A program made the position numbers and the translations under genes. A stretch of 64,000 bases of DNA, from contig JAJZRU010000007.1 of NCBI GenBank assembly GCA_021802555.1, positions 1 to 64,000 of the forward strand, in the 5' to 3' direction. This DNA comes from Pseudomonadota bacterium. GTDB lineage: Bacteria; Pseudomonadota; Gammaproteobacteria; Burkholderiales; Thiobacillaceae. Of this stretch, positions 1-7,637 are shown piece after piece (position 1 is the first letter of the stretch; every line of letters begins with the position of its first letter). A model generated the notes under the pieces. It was not told the DNA's origin. It did no database searches and worked only from the letters and a program-made list of their open reading frames with translations.

Positions 1-162
1 AGGTCAAAGTCACCATGAGAAAATCCTACGGCTTCCGAACCTTCCGCGTCACAGAACTCGCCTTGTATCATGCACTTGGCAAACTTCCCGAGCCACAACT
101 CGCCCACAGATTTTACTGACGAGGCAATATTTTTTCATGGGAGCGTTCCGTGAAATGGGGCC
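1..162 (+). mobile_element. Right end of a probable insertion sequence (partial)
   Basis: The left edge of the window carries the end of a transposase-like reading frame (bases 3-119). It is followed by an A+T-rich stretch and a segment at about 139-162 that, read inward from its outer end, begins GGCCCCATTTCACGG. That would fit a terminal inverted repeat, but the left end is outside the window, so the repeat cannot be paired and no target duplication can be tested. The element lies about 100 bases beyond the last copper-resistance gene. ISL3 family is a guess from memory of transposase C-termini. Confidence 0.35.
3..119 (+). CDS. Transposase C-terminus (partial, 5' end outside window)
   Basis: This frame is open from the first bases of the window to a TGA at 117-119 and gives 38 residues ending LPEPQLAHRFY. 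Inside it, RKSYGFRTFR followed by ALYHALGKLPEP resembles the C-terminal tail of DDE transposases, probably of the ISL3 type. This is family recall, not a search. None of the catalytic acidic residues lie in the visible part. There is no coding sequence between its stop and the cusF-like gene that ends at 266. Confidence 0.5.
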   Translation, partial: VKVTMRKSYGFRTFRVTELALYHALGKLPEPQLAHRFY

Positions 163-265
163 GGCGGCAGGGCCGCCGCGTTTAAAGTCCGGTTCGAGAT
201 CGTGGCGTCGCAGGCGGCCCGCGGCGGCGCGGATCCGGTTTGCCGTGCCGCGCGCGACGGCTGGA

Positions 266-613
266 TCACTTGGCCGCCGTGATCTGCGTGATCTTGTAGT
301 TGGCGCCCATCTTCCGAAGCTCGAAATCCACCTTCATGCCCGGCCGGATGTCCTTGAGCAGGGATTTGTCCGCGACCATGAAGCTCATGGTCATGGCGGG
401 CCAGCGCAGGCTTTGGATGGGCTCGTGGCTGATGGTTATCCGGCCTGCTTCCATGGCCACCTTCTTGACCGTGCCATGGCCCGCGTGCATCTGGTCTTCC
501 GCGCCCTGGGCCATGGGCATGCCCGCCATCGGCATCTGGTTGTGCTCCGCAGCGACCGCGGGGGGCGCGGCGGTGAGCAGCAGAACGGCAACAATCGAAA
601 ATGTGCGTTTCAT
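266..613 (-). CDS. CusF-like periplasmic copper-binding protein
   Basis: A 115-residue exported protein with a signal peptide (MKRTFSIVAVLLLTAAPPAVAA) followed by a Met/His-rich segment and a CusF-type domain. The domain shows the expected copper ligands in order: His in ISHEP, then Trp, Met and Met in LRWPAMTMSF. CusF proteins carry Cu(I)/Ag(I) in the periplasm and hand it to RND efflux pumps, but no cusCBA genes are visible here. It is the last gene of the minus-strand copper operon, 90 bases after copB, with its own ribosome-binding site (AAAGGA, 8 bases from ATG). It probably buffers or shuttles periplasmic copper alongside CopA and CopB. Confidence 0.85.
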   Translation of the reverse strand: MKRTFSIVAVLLLTAAPPAVAAEHNQMPMAGMPMAQGAEDQMHAGHGTVKKVAMEAGRITISHEPIQSLRWPAMTMSFMVADKSLLKDIRPGMKVDFELRKMGANYKITQITAAK

Positions 614-702
614 GATTTACATCCTTTCAGGGGTTGAGAAAATCGATCAAATTGCTTGAATCGGTTCCCGCGGCGTCGCATTGAATGGCAGGGAATTCTT
701 GG

Positions 703-1605
703 TCAGAACCAGAAGCGCACTCCGGCGACCAGGCGGGCTTCGCTGGTCCGCGCCCCCGAGGCCCGGGCAAGATCCGCGGTGCCGGAAAACTTGCCGCTCC
801 ATTCCACGCCGATATAGGGAGCGAACTCCCGGCGAATTTCGTAACGCAGGCGCAGGCCCGCATTGAGATTGGACAGGCCGGCGCCCAGGCCCCGCGCCGG
901 ATCGCCTTTGCCATAGGCATTGAGCTCGATGCGGGGCTGCAGGATCAGCTTCTGGGTGAAGAGCAGCTCGTACTCCGCAGCGAGCCGCAATGCAGTGCGC
1001 CCTTGATCGCCGGCGTAGGCAGTGGCATCCATGTGGAACCAATAGGGCGCGAGCCCCTGGATGCCGAAAGCGAGCCATTTGCGATCCGGCCCCACCCCGC
1101 TGTCGTAGCGCACGCCCAGTTGCGTGTCCCAAAAGGCGGCCACCGCGTGCCCCCAGAGCAGCTCGGTGCGCGCGTCCTGGAGCTTGCCACCGGCGTAATC
1201 GCCCTCGGCCTTCAGCACCGCGCGGTCGTAAGTGCGGCCGTACCAGCCCAGCAGGTCGTATGCCGTGAACGAATTACCGCGCGCATACCCCCTTTCGAGC
1301 CGATCCACGAGCAGGGAGCCGAAGTTGTGCTCGTCGCCGAGCTTGAGCGGTCCACGCACGTAGCCGTCCGCGTAGGCGTTGGGATCGCGTGCACCGGGAG
1401 GCGGCGAGCCGCCCTGCATGGACATGGAGCCCATGTCCATGGCGCCATCTTGGGCGGTGCCGGACTTGCCGCCCTGATTCATTCCCGGCATAGCCCCCAT
1501 CTCTCCCGGCGACATTGCCGGGGCTGCCGGCTCCTGCGCCCGGACGGAGGATACGCCGAGCGCCAGCAGGACGGCAGTGGCCAAACTGACTCGCATGTTC
1601 ATCAT
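703..1605 (-). CDS. copB: Copper resistance outer-membrane protein CopB
   Basis: A 300-residue protein with a signal peptide ending near SVRAQ. A Met-rich copper-binding stretch follows (repeated MSPGEMGAMPGM and MDMGSMSMQGG motifs), then the CopB beta-barrel domain, which ends in an aromatic C-terminus (RFWF) typical of outer-membrane proteins. The family sequesters or moves copper across the outer membrane together with CopA. Start choice: an upstream ATG at 1620 lacks a ribosome-binding site, whereas ATG at 1605 has GGAG nine bases upstream. ATGs at 1602 and 1596 are also possible. The gene lies shortly downstream of copA in the same operon. Confidence 0.9.
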   Translation of the reverse strand: MMNMRVSLATAVLLALGVSSVRAQEPAAPAMSPGEMGAMPGMNQGGKSGTAQDGAMDMGSMSMQGGSPPPGARDPNAYADGYVRGPLKLGDEHNFGSLLVDRLERGYARGNSFTAYDLLGWYGRTYDRAVLKAEGDYAGGKLQDARTELLWGHAVAAFWDTQLGVRYDSGVGPDRKWLAFGIQGLAPYWFHMDATAYAGDQGRTALRLAAEYELLFTQKLILQPRIELNAYGKGDPARGLGAGLSNLNAGLRLRYEIRREFAPYIGVEWSGKFSGTADLARASGARTSEARLVAGVRFWF

Positions 1606-1661
1606 CTTTGCTTTCTCCATTGTTCGATAGCGCCACACTGGCCCGAGGCAAGTTGAAGGGC

Positions 1662-3350
1662 TCAGGCCACCGCCACTTCGCGGAACATGCCCATGTCCAT
1701 GTGCAGGAACAGGTGGCAGTGCCACGCCCAGCGCCCGAGGGCGTCGGCGGTGACGAGGAAGCTCACGCGCTGCGCCGGCTGCACGGCGATGGTGTGCTTG
1801 CGCACCTGAAACTTCCCGTCGGGGCTTTCGAGTTCGTTCCACATGCCGTGCATGTGCATCGGGTGGGTCATCATGGTGTCGTTGACGAACACCACGCGCA
1901 GCCGCTCGTTGTCGCGGAAATGCACCGGCGTGGAGCGGCCGAATTCGACCCCGTCGATCGACCAGGTGTAGCGCTCCATATTGCCGGTGAGGTGCAGCTC
2001 GATCTCCCGCCCCGGCTCCCGTTTGTCGAGCGGCCCGCCGACGGTGTGCAGGTCGGCATAGGTGAGCACGCGGCGGCCGTTGTCGCGCAGGCCGATGCCG
2101 GGGTCGTCGAGGTTGGTGCGCGGCGTGTCCACCCGCATGTCCGTGCTGGGGCCATATTCTGTGCGGGCATGATGCACGGGCACGACGCCGGTCATGTCGC
2201 CCATCATGTCCTCCATGGCGAGCGGCACGGGTTTATCGAGCGCGGGGACCCGGGCCTCCATGCCCGAGCGCGGCGCAAGCGTGCCGCGCGCGTAGCCGGT
2301 GCGGTCCATGGACTGGGCGAAGATCGTGTAGGCCTCGTATTTCGGGCTTACGACCACGTCGACGGTCTCGCCCGGCCCGATGCGGAACTCGTCCACCGAA
2401 ACCGGCTCGACGTCCTGCCCGTCCACCTGGACCACCGTCAGCTTGAGCCCAGGGATGCGCACGTCGAAGAACGTCATGGCGCCGGAACCGATGAAGCGCA
2501 GCCGCACCTTCTCCCCCGGCTTGAACAGCCCGGTCCAGTTGCCGGCCGGCGCAGTGCCGTTCATGAGATAGGTGTAGGTGTAGCCGGAGACGTCGGCCAG
2601 ATCGGTCGGGCTCATGCGCATCTGCTGCCACATCTTGCGTTCGTCGAGGGCGGCCGCGAGCCCCTCATTGGCTGCGTCACGAAAGAAATCCACGGCCGTC
2701 GGCTGGTTGAAGTTGTAGTAATCGCCCTGCATCTTGAGCTTGGCGAGCACCCGCATGGGGTCTTCGTCGGTCCAATCGGACAACTGCACCACGTAGTCGC
2801 GCTCGGTGCGGATCGGATCGCCGCCGGCCGGATCGATGACGATGGCGCCGTACATCCCGGTCTGCTCCTGCATGCCGGAATGGGAGTGGTACCAGTAGGT
2901 GCCGGTCTGCCGCACCTTGAAGCGGTAGACGAAGGTCTCCCCCGGCGCGATGCCCTTGAAGCTGATGCCCGGCACGCCATCCAACTGGAACGGCAGGAGG
3001 ATGCCGTGCCAATGGATGGAAGTGTCTTCGCGCAGGCGATTGTGGACCCGCAGCGTCACCGTATCCCCTTCACGCCAGCGCAGGATGGGCGCGGGGATCG
3101 AGCCGTTGATCGTGGTGGCCATGCGCGGGCGGCCGGTGAAATTCACCGGCGTTTCCGCGATCGTGAGGTCAAATTCGGTGCCGCTCAGCACCGGAGCCAT
3201 GCCTGTGACCGTTGTGCCGGCCGCACCCGCCCAGGCCGGCCTGAACCAGGGCGACAGCCCCAGCAGGGCGCCGCCGGCGGCGAGGCCTTGAAGAAATTGC
3301 CGGCGGGGCTGACTCGCCAAGGCAATGGAAAGTTTGGAAATGCGCTTCAT
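1662..3350 (-). CDS. copA: Multicopper oxidase CopA (copper resistance)
   Basis: A 562-residue periplasmic multicopper oxidase. A Tat signal (RRQFLQG, residues 16-22) precedes three cupredoxin domains. All four copper-ligand motifs are visible: HWHG, WYHSHS, HPMHMHG and the HCHLFLHMDMGM segment near the C-terminus, where the final Met is the type-1 axial ligand. CopA-type enzymes bind and oxidise Cu(I) in the periplasm. Met-rich insertions (MEDMMGDMTG) agree with the copper role. GAGG lies 8 bases before ATG. It is the central gene of the operon, followed 56 bases later by copB. No CopRS regulators are present in the window. Confidence 0.95.
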   Translation of the reverse strand: MKRISKLSIALASQPRRQFLQGLAAGGALLGLSPWFRPAWAGAAGTTVTGMAPVLSGTEFDLTIAETPVNFTGRPRMATTINGSIPAPILRWREGDTVTLRVHNRLREDTSIHWHGILLPFQLDGVPGISFKGIAPGETFVYRFKVRQTGTYWYHSHSGMQEQTGMYGAIVIDPAGGDPIRTERDYVVQLSDWTDEDPMRVLAKLKMQGDYYNFNQPTAVDFFRDAANEGLAAALDERKMWQQMRMSPTDLADVSGYTYTYLMNGTAPAGNWTGLFKPGEKVRLRFIGSGAMTFFDVRIPGLKLTVVQVDGQDVEPVSVDEFRIGPGETVDVVVSPKYEAYTIFAQSMDRTGYARGTLAPRSGMEARVPALDKPVPLAMEDMMGDMTGVVPVHHARTEYGPSTDMRVDTPRTNLDDPGIGLRDNGRRVLTYADLHTVGGPLDKREPGREIELHLTGNMERYTWSIDGVEFGRSTPVHFRDNERLRVVFVNDTMMTHPMHMHGMWNELESPDGKFQVRKHTIAVQPAQRVSFLVTADALGRWAWHCHLFLHMDMGMFREVAVA

Positions 3351-3366
3351 CTCGATGGCCTCAATT

Positions 3367-3609
3367 TCAGTGGCGGTGGTTGCTCATACCCATGCTCGGC
3401 ATAGGCGGCGTGGGGCTGGCCGGCCGTGTTTTCGCTCCCGGCCAGGTGGCGGGTTCGAGCCGATCGGTTGGCGTCGGGAGGGGCGTACAGGGGTGCTGCG
3501 GCACCGGGGCGAACGGGGCCTGCCGGCGGTTTAGGTCGGGCGGTAAGATGCCGGCTGCGGAAGGTCGGCCCAAGACCGGGCCGGCAGCCGGGAATAAGTC
3601 AATGCGCAT
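3367..3609 (-). CDS. Small hypothetical ORF in the copper operon
   Basis: An 80-codon frame between the exported Cys/His-rich protein and copA, on the operon strand, preceded by GAGG five bases from ATG. The product is Pro-rich without a clear signal peptide and ends in a Met/His tail (PSMGMSNHRH), which could bind copper. I do not recognise a family. Against it: composition is unusual for a globular protein, and an ORF of this size is expected by chance in such G+C-rich DNA. If it is not real, this 320-base stretch is a long leader for copA. Confidence 0.35.
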   Translation of the reverse strand: MRIDLFPAAGPVLGRPSAAGILPPDLNRRQAPFAPVPQHPCTPLPTPTDRLEPATWPGAKTRPASPTPPMPSMGMSNHRH

Positions 3610-3672
3610 GGCATCCTCGCAAACATGATCGAAAGCCGCAGGTGCGGCGGGTGGGGCCTGGGCCCCGAGAGA

Positions 3673-4071
3673 TCAGGCGGCGAGGGCGGGGCGCGGGGGA
3701 CGTTCCAGACGCGCCGTGGGGGCTTCGGGGATTGGAGCGGGTTGCCAGGCGGCGAGCATGAGCCCGGCGGTAAACGCGGCGACCGGCCGAGCCTGCGGAG
3801 GCGTCATGGACGGAGCCAAGCAGCAGGCATGGCAGGTGCCGGAACAGGGAGTACCAGGCAGCGGGCCGTCGTGCTGGGAAGAGTCCTGGCCGGCAAGCAT
3901 GGCTGCGTGGTCGTGGGCGGCCATGCCGGCGTCAGGCGCAGCCTGCGATGGCACACTGACGAAGGCGTCGGGCGCCTGCGGCGCGCTTTGGCAACCGGTA
4001 TGGGCGAGCGCGGCCCATCCCTGCACGGGCAGGGTGAAGATCAGCAGCCAAAGGAGCAAGATTCTGTGCAT
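3673..4071 (-). CDS. Exported Cys/His-rich protein heading the copper operon
   Basis: A 132-residue protein with an N-terminal signal (MHRILLLWLLIFTLPVQGWAA), a His/Met-containing middle (AAHDHAAMLAGQDSSQHDG) and a cysteine cluster, CSGTCHACC. A second hydrophobic segment (AAFTAGLMLAAW) could anchor it. Small proteins of this layout are common, poorly characterised partners of copA/copB operons; the Cys/His/Met content suggests metal binding in the periplasm, but that is inference. It is the first gene after the operon promoter (4093-4122), with a short leader. Confidence 0.7.
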   Translation of the reverse strand: MHRILLLWLLIFTLPVQGWAALAHTGCQSAPQAPDAFVSVPSQAAPDAGMAAHDHAAMLAGQDSSQHDGPLPGTPCSGTCHACCLAPSMTPPQARPVAAFTAGLMLAAWQPAPIPEAPTARLERPPRPALAA

Positions 4072-4092
4072 GGCGGACGAATGTGGCGACTC

Positions 4093-4122
4093 AGTGTAGC
4101 CAGCACCGGCTCATCGCGTCAA
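4093..4122 (-). promoter_or_regulatory. Sigma-70-type promoter of the copper operon
   Basis: On the minus strand TTGACG (4117-4122) is followed by an 18-base spacer and TACACT (4093-4098). That gives a start point near 4086 and a leader of about 15 bases before the first cop gene. The spacer is slightly long, as in promoters opened by MerR-type regulators such as CueR, but I see no convincing CueR palindrome. This is read from consensus only. Confidence 0.55.
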
Positions 4123-4140
4123 GCACAATTAAGCAAAATT

Positions 4141-5124
4141 TCAGCCGCCGGTCATGGACATGAAGCGGATGAGTTTTTCCGGCTGCTCGCGGAATTCGTG
4201 GCGCTCGGGCTTGCGTTCGATGGCCAGGCGCAGGGCGGCGACGATGTCGTCATCGCTGGCGCCGCCGCGCAGCAGCGGACGGAACTCGAACTTCTCCTCC
4301 TGGCCCAGGCACAGATACATGGTGCCGTCCACGGCCAGGCGCACACGGTTGCAGGTGGCGCAGAAGTGCTGCGACAGCGGGGTGATGAAGCCCACGGTGA
4401 AGCGTCCGTCCGGCGCAGCGAGATAGCGCGCCGGGCCGCCTCCCGGCAGGACGGCGTCGACCAGGCCGAACTGCTGCCGCAAACGCGCCTTGATGGGCTG
4501 AAGATCGAGAAAGCCCGCCCGACGCCCGGTGTCGCCCATGGGCATGGCTTCGATCAGGCGCAGCACATAGCCCCGCTCCAGGCAGAAGGCCACCAAGTCG
4601 TCGATCTCGTCGTCGTTCCCCCCGGCCATGGCCACGGTGTTGATCTTGATCGGCGCGAAGCCCGCCGCTTGGGCAACCGCCAGGCCTTCCAATATTTGCG
4701 CGAGCACGTCGCGTCCGTTGATGGTCGCCACGCGTTCGGGGCGCAGGGAATCCAGGCTGACGTTCAAGCGCCGCACGCCCGCGTCGAACAAGGCCCGGGC
4801 ATGCTTGGCCAGCTGCGTGCCGTTGGTCGAAAGCGACACGTCTTCGATGCCGGGCAGGCGGGCGATCCGCGCGGCCAGTTCCGCGAGGTTGCGGCGCAGC
4901 AGCGGCTCGCCCCCCGTAAGGCGGATGCGGTGCGTCCCCAGGCGCGCCAGGATGCCCAAGAGCCGTTCCCATTCGGCGAAATTGAGCCAGTGCTCCGGCT
5001 CTTCATAGCCCGTGAAGCCTTTGGGCAGGCAATAGCTGCAGCGCAGGTCGCAACGGTCCGTGACCGAGACGCGGACGTATTCGATGGTGCGACCGTAGCG
5101 GTCGACGAGGGGAGCGGGCTGCAT
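4141..5124 (-). CDS. moaA: GTP 3',8-cyclase MoaA
   Basis: A 327-residue radical-SAM enzyme that catalyses the first step of molybdopterin synthesis from GTP together with MoaC. The N-terminal cluster CxxxCxxC is Cys25, Cys29 and Cys32 (DRCDLRCSYC). The C-terminal cluster is FCATCNRVR followed by a third Cys in MYLCLGQ, and the protein ends in the conserved Gly-Gly. Length is normal for the family. It is transcribed away from mobB across a 62-base A+T-rich region holding a ModE-like repeat. MoaC is not in the window. The stop lies 70 bases from the start of the copper operon, which reads in the same direction from its own promoter. Confidence 0.96.
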   Translation of the reverse strand: MQPAPLVDRYGRTIEYVRVSVTDRCDLRCSYCLPKGFTGYEEPEHWLNFAEWERLLGILARLGTHRIRLTGGEPLLRRNLAELAARIARLPGIEDVSLSTNGTQLAKHARALFDAGVRRLNVSLDSLRPERVATINGRDVLAQILEGLAVAQAAGFAPIKINTVAMAGGNDDEIDDLVAFCLERGYVLRLIEAMPMGDTGRRAGFLDLQPIKARLRQQFGLVDAVLPGGGPARYLAAPDGRFTVGFITPLSQHFCATCNRVRLAVDGTMYLCLGQEEKFEFRPLLRGGASDDDIVAALRLAIERKPERHEFREQPEKLIRFMSMTGG

Positions 5125-5134
5125 GGGCGCAAAG

Positions 5135-5160
5135 CGTTATATATGCAAAAATATAGCACG
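5135..5160. promoter_or_regulatory. ModE-like inverted repeat between moaA and mobB
   Basis: CGTTATATA (5135-5143), an 8-base spacer and TATAGCACG (5152-5160) form an inverted repeat matching 7 of 9 positions. It stands out as an A+T-rich island in G+C-rich DNA. Known ModE operators have the form CGNTATATA, a short spacer, then TATATAACG; E. coli ModE binds upstream of moaA and modA. The spacer here is longer than the six bases of the E. coli modA operator, and the same bases may also hold the -10 regions of the two divergent promoters. Confidence 0.45.
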
Positions 5161-5186
5161 TGTTGCCCAGGGGGAGAGCGCGGTTC

Positions 5187-5690
5187 ATGAGAGTTTTTGG
5201 CATTGCGGGTTACAGCGGCAGCGGCAAGACCATGCTTATAGAGCGGGTATTGCCTGTGCTGCGCTCGCGCGGGCTGGCGGTTTCGGTAATCAAGCATACG
5301 CACCATGATTTCGAACTCGATCAGCCCGGCAAGGACTCCTGGCGCCAGCGCGAAGCCGGCGCGCACGAAGTGCTGCTGAGCGGCGGGCGGCGCTGGGCCT
5401 TGCTGCACGAGGTCCGCGCCGATGAAGCGCCGCCCGGCCTGGAACAGCTTTTGGGGCGCCTGGCGCCGTGCGACCTGGTGCTCGTGGAGGGCTACAAGCG
5501 CGAGCCCATCCCCAAGCTGGAAGTGCATCGCGCCGCCGTGGGCCGGGAGTGGCTCTACCCGCAGGATTGCCATATCCTTGCCGTGGCCGCGGACGTGCCG
5601 CCGCCCGCAGGTTTCCCCGGATTCGACCTTGACGATGTGCAACGGCTTGCGATTTTTATTGTTGAAAATGCCAAGGAGTGGCCTTGCTGA
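5187..5690 (+). CDS. mobB: Molybdopterin-guanine dinucleotide biosynthesis adapter MobB
   Basis: A 167-residue GTP-binding protein with a P-loop GYSGSGKT close to the N-terminus, the KHTHHDFELDQPGKDS segment typical of MobB, and VEGYKREPIPKLEV in the second half. MobB assists MobA in making the guanine dinucleotide form of the molybdenum cofactor. Start: ATG at 5187 has GGGGGAGAG upstream; an in-frame ATG further upstream has no such site. It opens the mobB-moeA-moaD-moaE operon and its end overlaps moeA. Confidence 0.93.
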   Translation: MRVFGIAGYSGSGKTMLIERVLPVLRSRGLAVSVIKHTHHDFELDQPGKDSWRQREAGAHEVLLSGGRRWALLHEVRADEAPPGLEQLLGRLAPCDLVLVEGYKREPIPKLEVHRAAVGREWLYPQDCHILAVAADVPPPAGFPGFDLDDVQRLAIFIVENAKEWPC

Positions 5691-6889
5691 GCGCCGCTGA
5701 ACTATTGCAGGAACTGCTCGCGCGGGCGCGCCCGCTCATCGACAGCGAGATGATCCCCATCGAGCGAGCGCGCGGCAGGATCGCGTCCCGCGGCGTGGCG
5801 AGCCGCGTGACCGTGCCCCCCTTGGACAATTCGGCCATGGACGGCTACGCCGTGCGCACGGCGGATTGCACCGCTCCCGGAATCACCCTCAAGGTGGCGC
5901 AGCGCATCGCCGCCGGGCGGGTCGGCCGGCCGCTGCCGCCGGGCACGGCGGCGCGCATTTTCACCGGGGCACCCATCCCGCCCGGCGCCGATGCCGTGGT
6001 CATGCAGGAGGATACGGAAGCCGCGGGCGACGGCGTGCTGCTGCGCTGCGTCCCCGCGCCGGGCCAGCATATCCGGCGCGCCGGCGAGGATATGCGCGCG
6101 CAGGAGGAAATCCTGGCCCCCGGCACACGGCTGGGGGCGGCCGAACTGGGCCTGGCCGCCGCTGCCGGCGCGACCGCGGTGGAGGTGACGCGGCTATTGC
6201 GCGTGGCGCTCCTGAGCACCGGCGACGAGTTGGCCGAGCCGGGCCAGCCGCTCGCACCCGGCCAGATCTACAACTCCAACCGTGTTTCGCTCAAGGCGCT
6301 GCTGGCCGGCCTGCCGGTGGAAATCCTGGATATGGGGATCCTCGCGGACGATCTGGCGGGCACAAGGACGGCGCTGGAAAAAGCGGCCGCCGCCGTCGAC
6401 GTGATCCTCAGCACCGGCGGCGTGTCGGTGGGCGAGGAGGATCACGTCAAAGCCGCGGTGCAAAGCCTGGGCCGCCTGGATTTGTGGAAGGTCGCCATGA
6501 AGCCGGGCAAGCCGCTCGCCTTCGGCACCATCGGCGACGCGGACTTTCTGGGCCTGCCCGGCAATCCGGTGTCCGCCTTCGCCACGTTTTGCCTGTTCGC
6601 GCGGCCTTTCCTGCTCAAGCGCACGGGAGCGTCGCGCGTGCTGTACCGCGCGTTTCCTGTCAGGGCCGCGCACGCTTGGCCGCCGACCGGTTTCCGGCGC
6701 GAATTCCTGCGCGCCCTGCTGGTGTCAGGCAGCGACGGCCAGGGCGAAGTGCGGCTTTTCCCCAACCAGGGCTCCGGGGTGCTGACCTCGGTGGCCTGGG
6801 CCGACGGTCTGGTCGACCTGCCCGCCGGCACGGCCGTGGAACGCGGCGACTGGCTGCGCTATATCCCTTTTTCCGAGGTGCTGGGATGA
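5684..6889 (+). CDS. moeA: Molybdopterin molybdenumtransferase MoeA
   Basis: About 401 residues. MoeA inserts molybdate into adenylylated molybdopterin. Family motifs are present in order: DNSAMDGYA, FTGAPIP, LSTGDELAEPG, STGGVSVGEEDHVK and GLPGNPVSAFATF. Start choice: AAGGAG at 5672-5677 abuts a GTG at 5678 but sits six bases before a TTG at 5684, so the TTG is the likelier start; GTG would add two residues. Either start lies inside the last codons of mobB, and the stop overlaps the moaD start (ATGA), indicating translational coupling. Confidence 0.93.
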   Translation: MLSAAELLQELLARARPLIDSEMIPIERARGRIASRGVASRVTVPPLDNSAMDGYAVRTADCTAPGITLKVAQRIAAGRVGRPLPPGTAARIFTGAPIPPGADAVVMQEDTEAAGDGVLLRCVPAPGQHIRRAGEDMRAQEEILAPGTRLGAAELGLAAAAGATAVEVTRLLRVALLSTGDELAEPGQPLAPGQIYNSNRVSLKALLAGLPVEILDMGILADDLAGTRTALEKAAAAVDVILSTGGVSVGEEDHVKAAVQSLGRLDLWKVAMKPGKPLAFGTIGDADFLGLPGNPVSAFATFCLFARPFLLKRTGASRVLYRAFPVRAAHAWPPTGFRREFLRALLVSGSDGQGEVRLFPNQGSGVLTSVAWADGLVDLPAGTAVERGDWLRYIPFSEVLG

Positions 6890-7143
6890 AAGTGAAGCTG
6901 CTTTATTTCGCGGTCCTGCGCGAGCGCTTCGGCACGGCCGAGGAAACCCTGGAACTGCCCGGCGAGCAAGCCCGCGTGGCGGCCCTGATCGATCAGCTGC
7001 GCCGACGCGGCGACCCCTGGACGGAATTCCTGGCCACAGATTATCCCTATCGGGTGGCGGTCAACCAGCAGTTGGCGGGGCTGGTCTCGCCCTTGAAGGA
7101 TGGCGACGAAGTGGCCATCTTTCCGCCTGTGACGGGGGGATGA
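6886..7143 (+). CDS. moaD: Molybdopterin synthase small subunit MoaD
   Basis: An 85-residue ubiquitin-like sulfur carrier ending in the required Gly-Gly (FPPVTGG), whose C-terminal thiocarboxylate donates sulfur during conversion of precursor Z to molybdopterin. The sequence begins MKVKLLYFAVLRE and has NQQLAGLVSPLKDGDEVA before the tail, as in the family. Its ATG overlaps the moeA stop and its stop overlaps the moaE ATG, so the subunits of the synthase are translationally coupled. Confidence 0.93.
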   Translation: MKVKLLYFAVLRERFGTAEETLELPGEQARVAALIDQLRRRGDPWTEFLATDYPYRVAVNQQLAGLVSPLKDGDEVAIFPPVTGG

Positions 7144-7598
7144 ATGCCATGAAGATTCAGGTTCAGGAGCAGGACTTTGATGTTGGCGGCGAACTTGCGG
7201 CCCTGGCCGCCGGCGCCCCGGACGCGGGGGGAATCGCCAGTTTTTTGGGTCTGGTGAGGGAAACCAGCGACGGCAGCGCGGTGGCCGGCATGACGCTCGA
7301 ACACTATCCCGCCATGACCCGCAAGGCCCTGGAGGACATCGTTGCGCAGGCCGCCGCGCGCTGGATGCTGCGCGACGTCGTGGTCATCCACCGCGTCGGC
7401 GCGCTCCAGCCGGGCGATCGCATCGTCCTGGTGGCGGTCGCCAGCGCCCATCGCGGCGAAGCCTTCGCTGCCTGCGAATTCATCATGGACATGCTCAAGA
7501 CCCAGGCGCCCTTCTGGAAAAAAGAGCGCACGCCCGCCGGCGAGCGCTGGGTGGAGGCGCGGGCGAGCGACGACGCGGCGGCACGGCGTTGGCGTTGA
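7140..7598 (+). CDS. moaE: Molybdopterin synthase catalytic subunit MoaE
   Basis: A 152-residue catalytic subunit that pairs with MoaD. Conserved features: FLGLVRETSDG near the N-terminus, HRVGALQPGD in the middle and the catalytic region LKTQAPFWKKE near the C-terminus with the active-site lysines. It starts at ATG 7140, overlapping the moaD stop; an internal ATG three codons later is an alternative. It is the last gene of the Mo-cofactor operon. The next gene, ycgR, starts 40 bases later on the same strand but belongs functionally to the flagellar locus. Confidence 0.94.
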   Translation: MNAMKIQVQEQDFDVGGELAALAAGAPDAGGIASFLGLVRETSDGSAVAGMTLEHYPAMTRKALEDIVAQAAARWMLRDVVVIHRVGALQPGDRIVLVAVASAHRGEAFAACEFIMDMLKTQAPFWKKERTPAGERWVEARASDDAAARRWR

Positions 7599-7637
7599 GC
7601 GGGCGGGAAGGTTTTTTGCACTGAGCAGCGGCTGCGC

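Noticed and set aside
1608-3404. 598-codon open frame opposite copA
   Set aside because: Antisense shadow of copA in high-G+C DNA; composition lacks domain motifs while copA on the other strand has all copper ligands.
7575-7637. Sigma-54 promoter for ycgR (TGGCGTT ... GGGC)
   Set aside because: GG and GC are correctly spaced but the -12 box does not match TTGCW; expected by chance in this composition.
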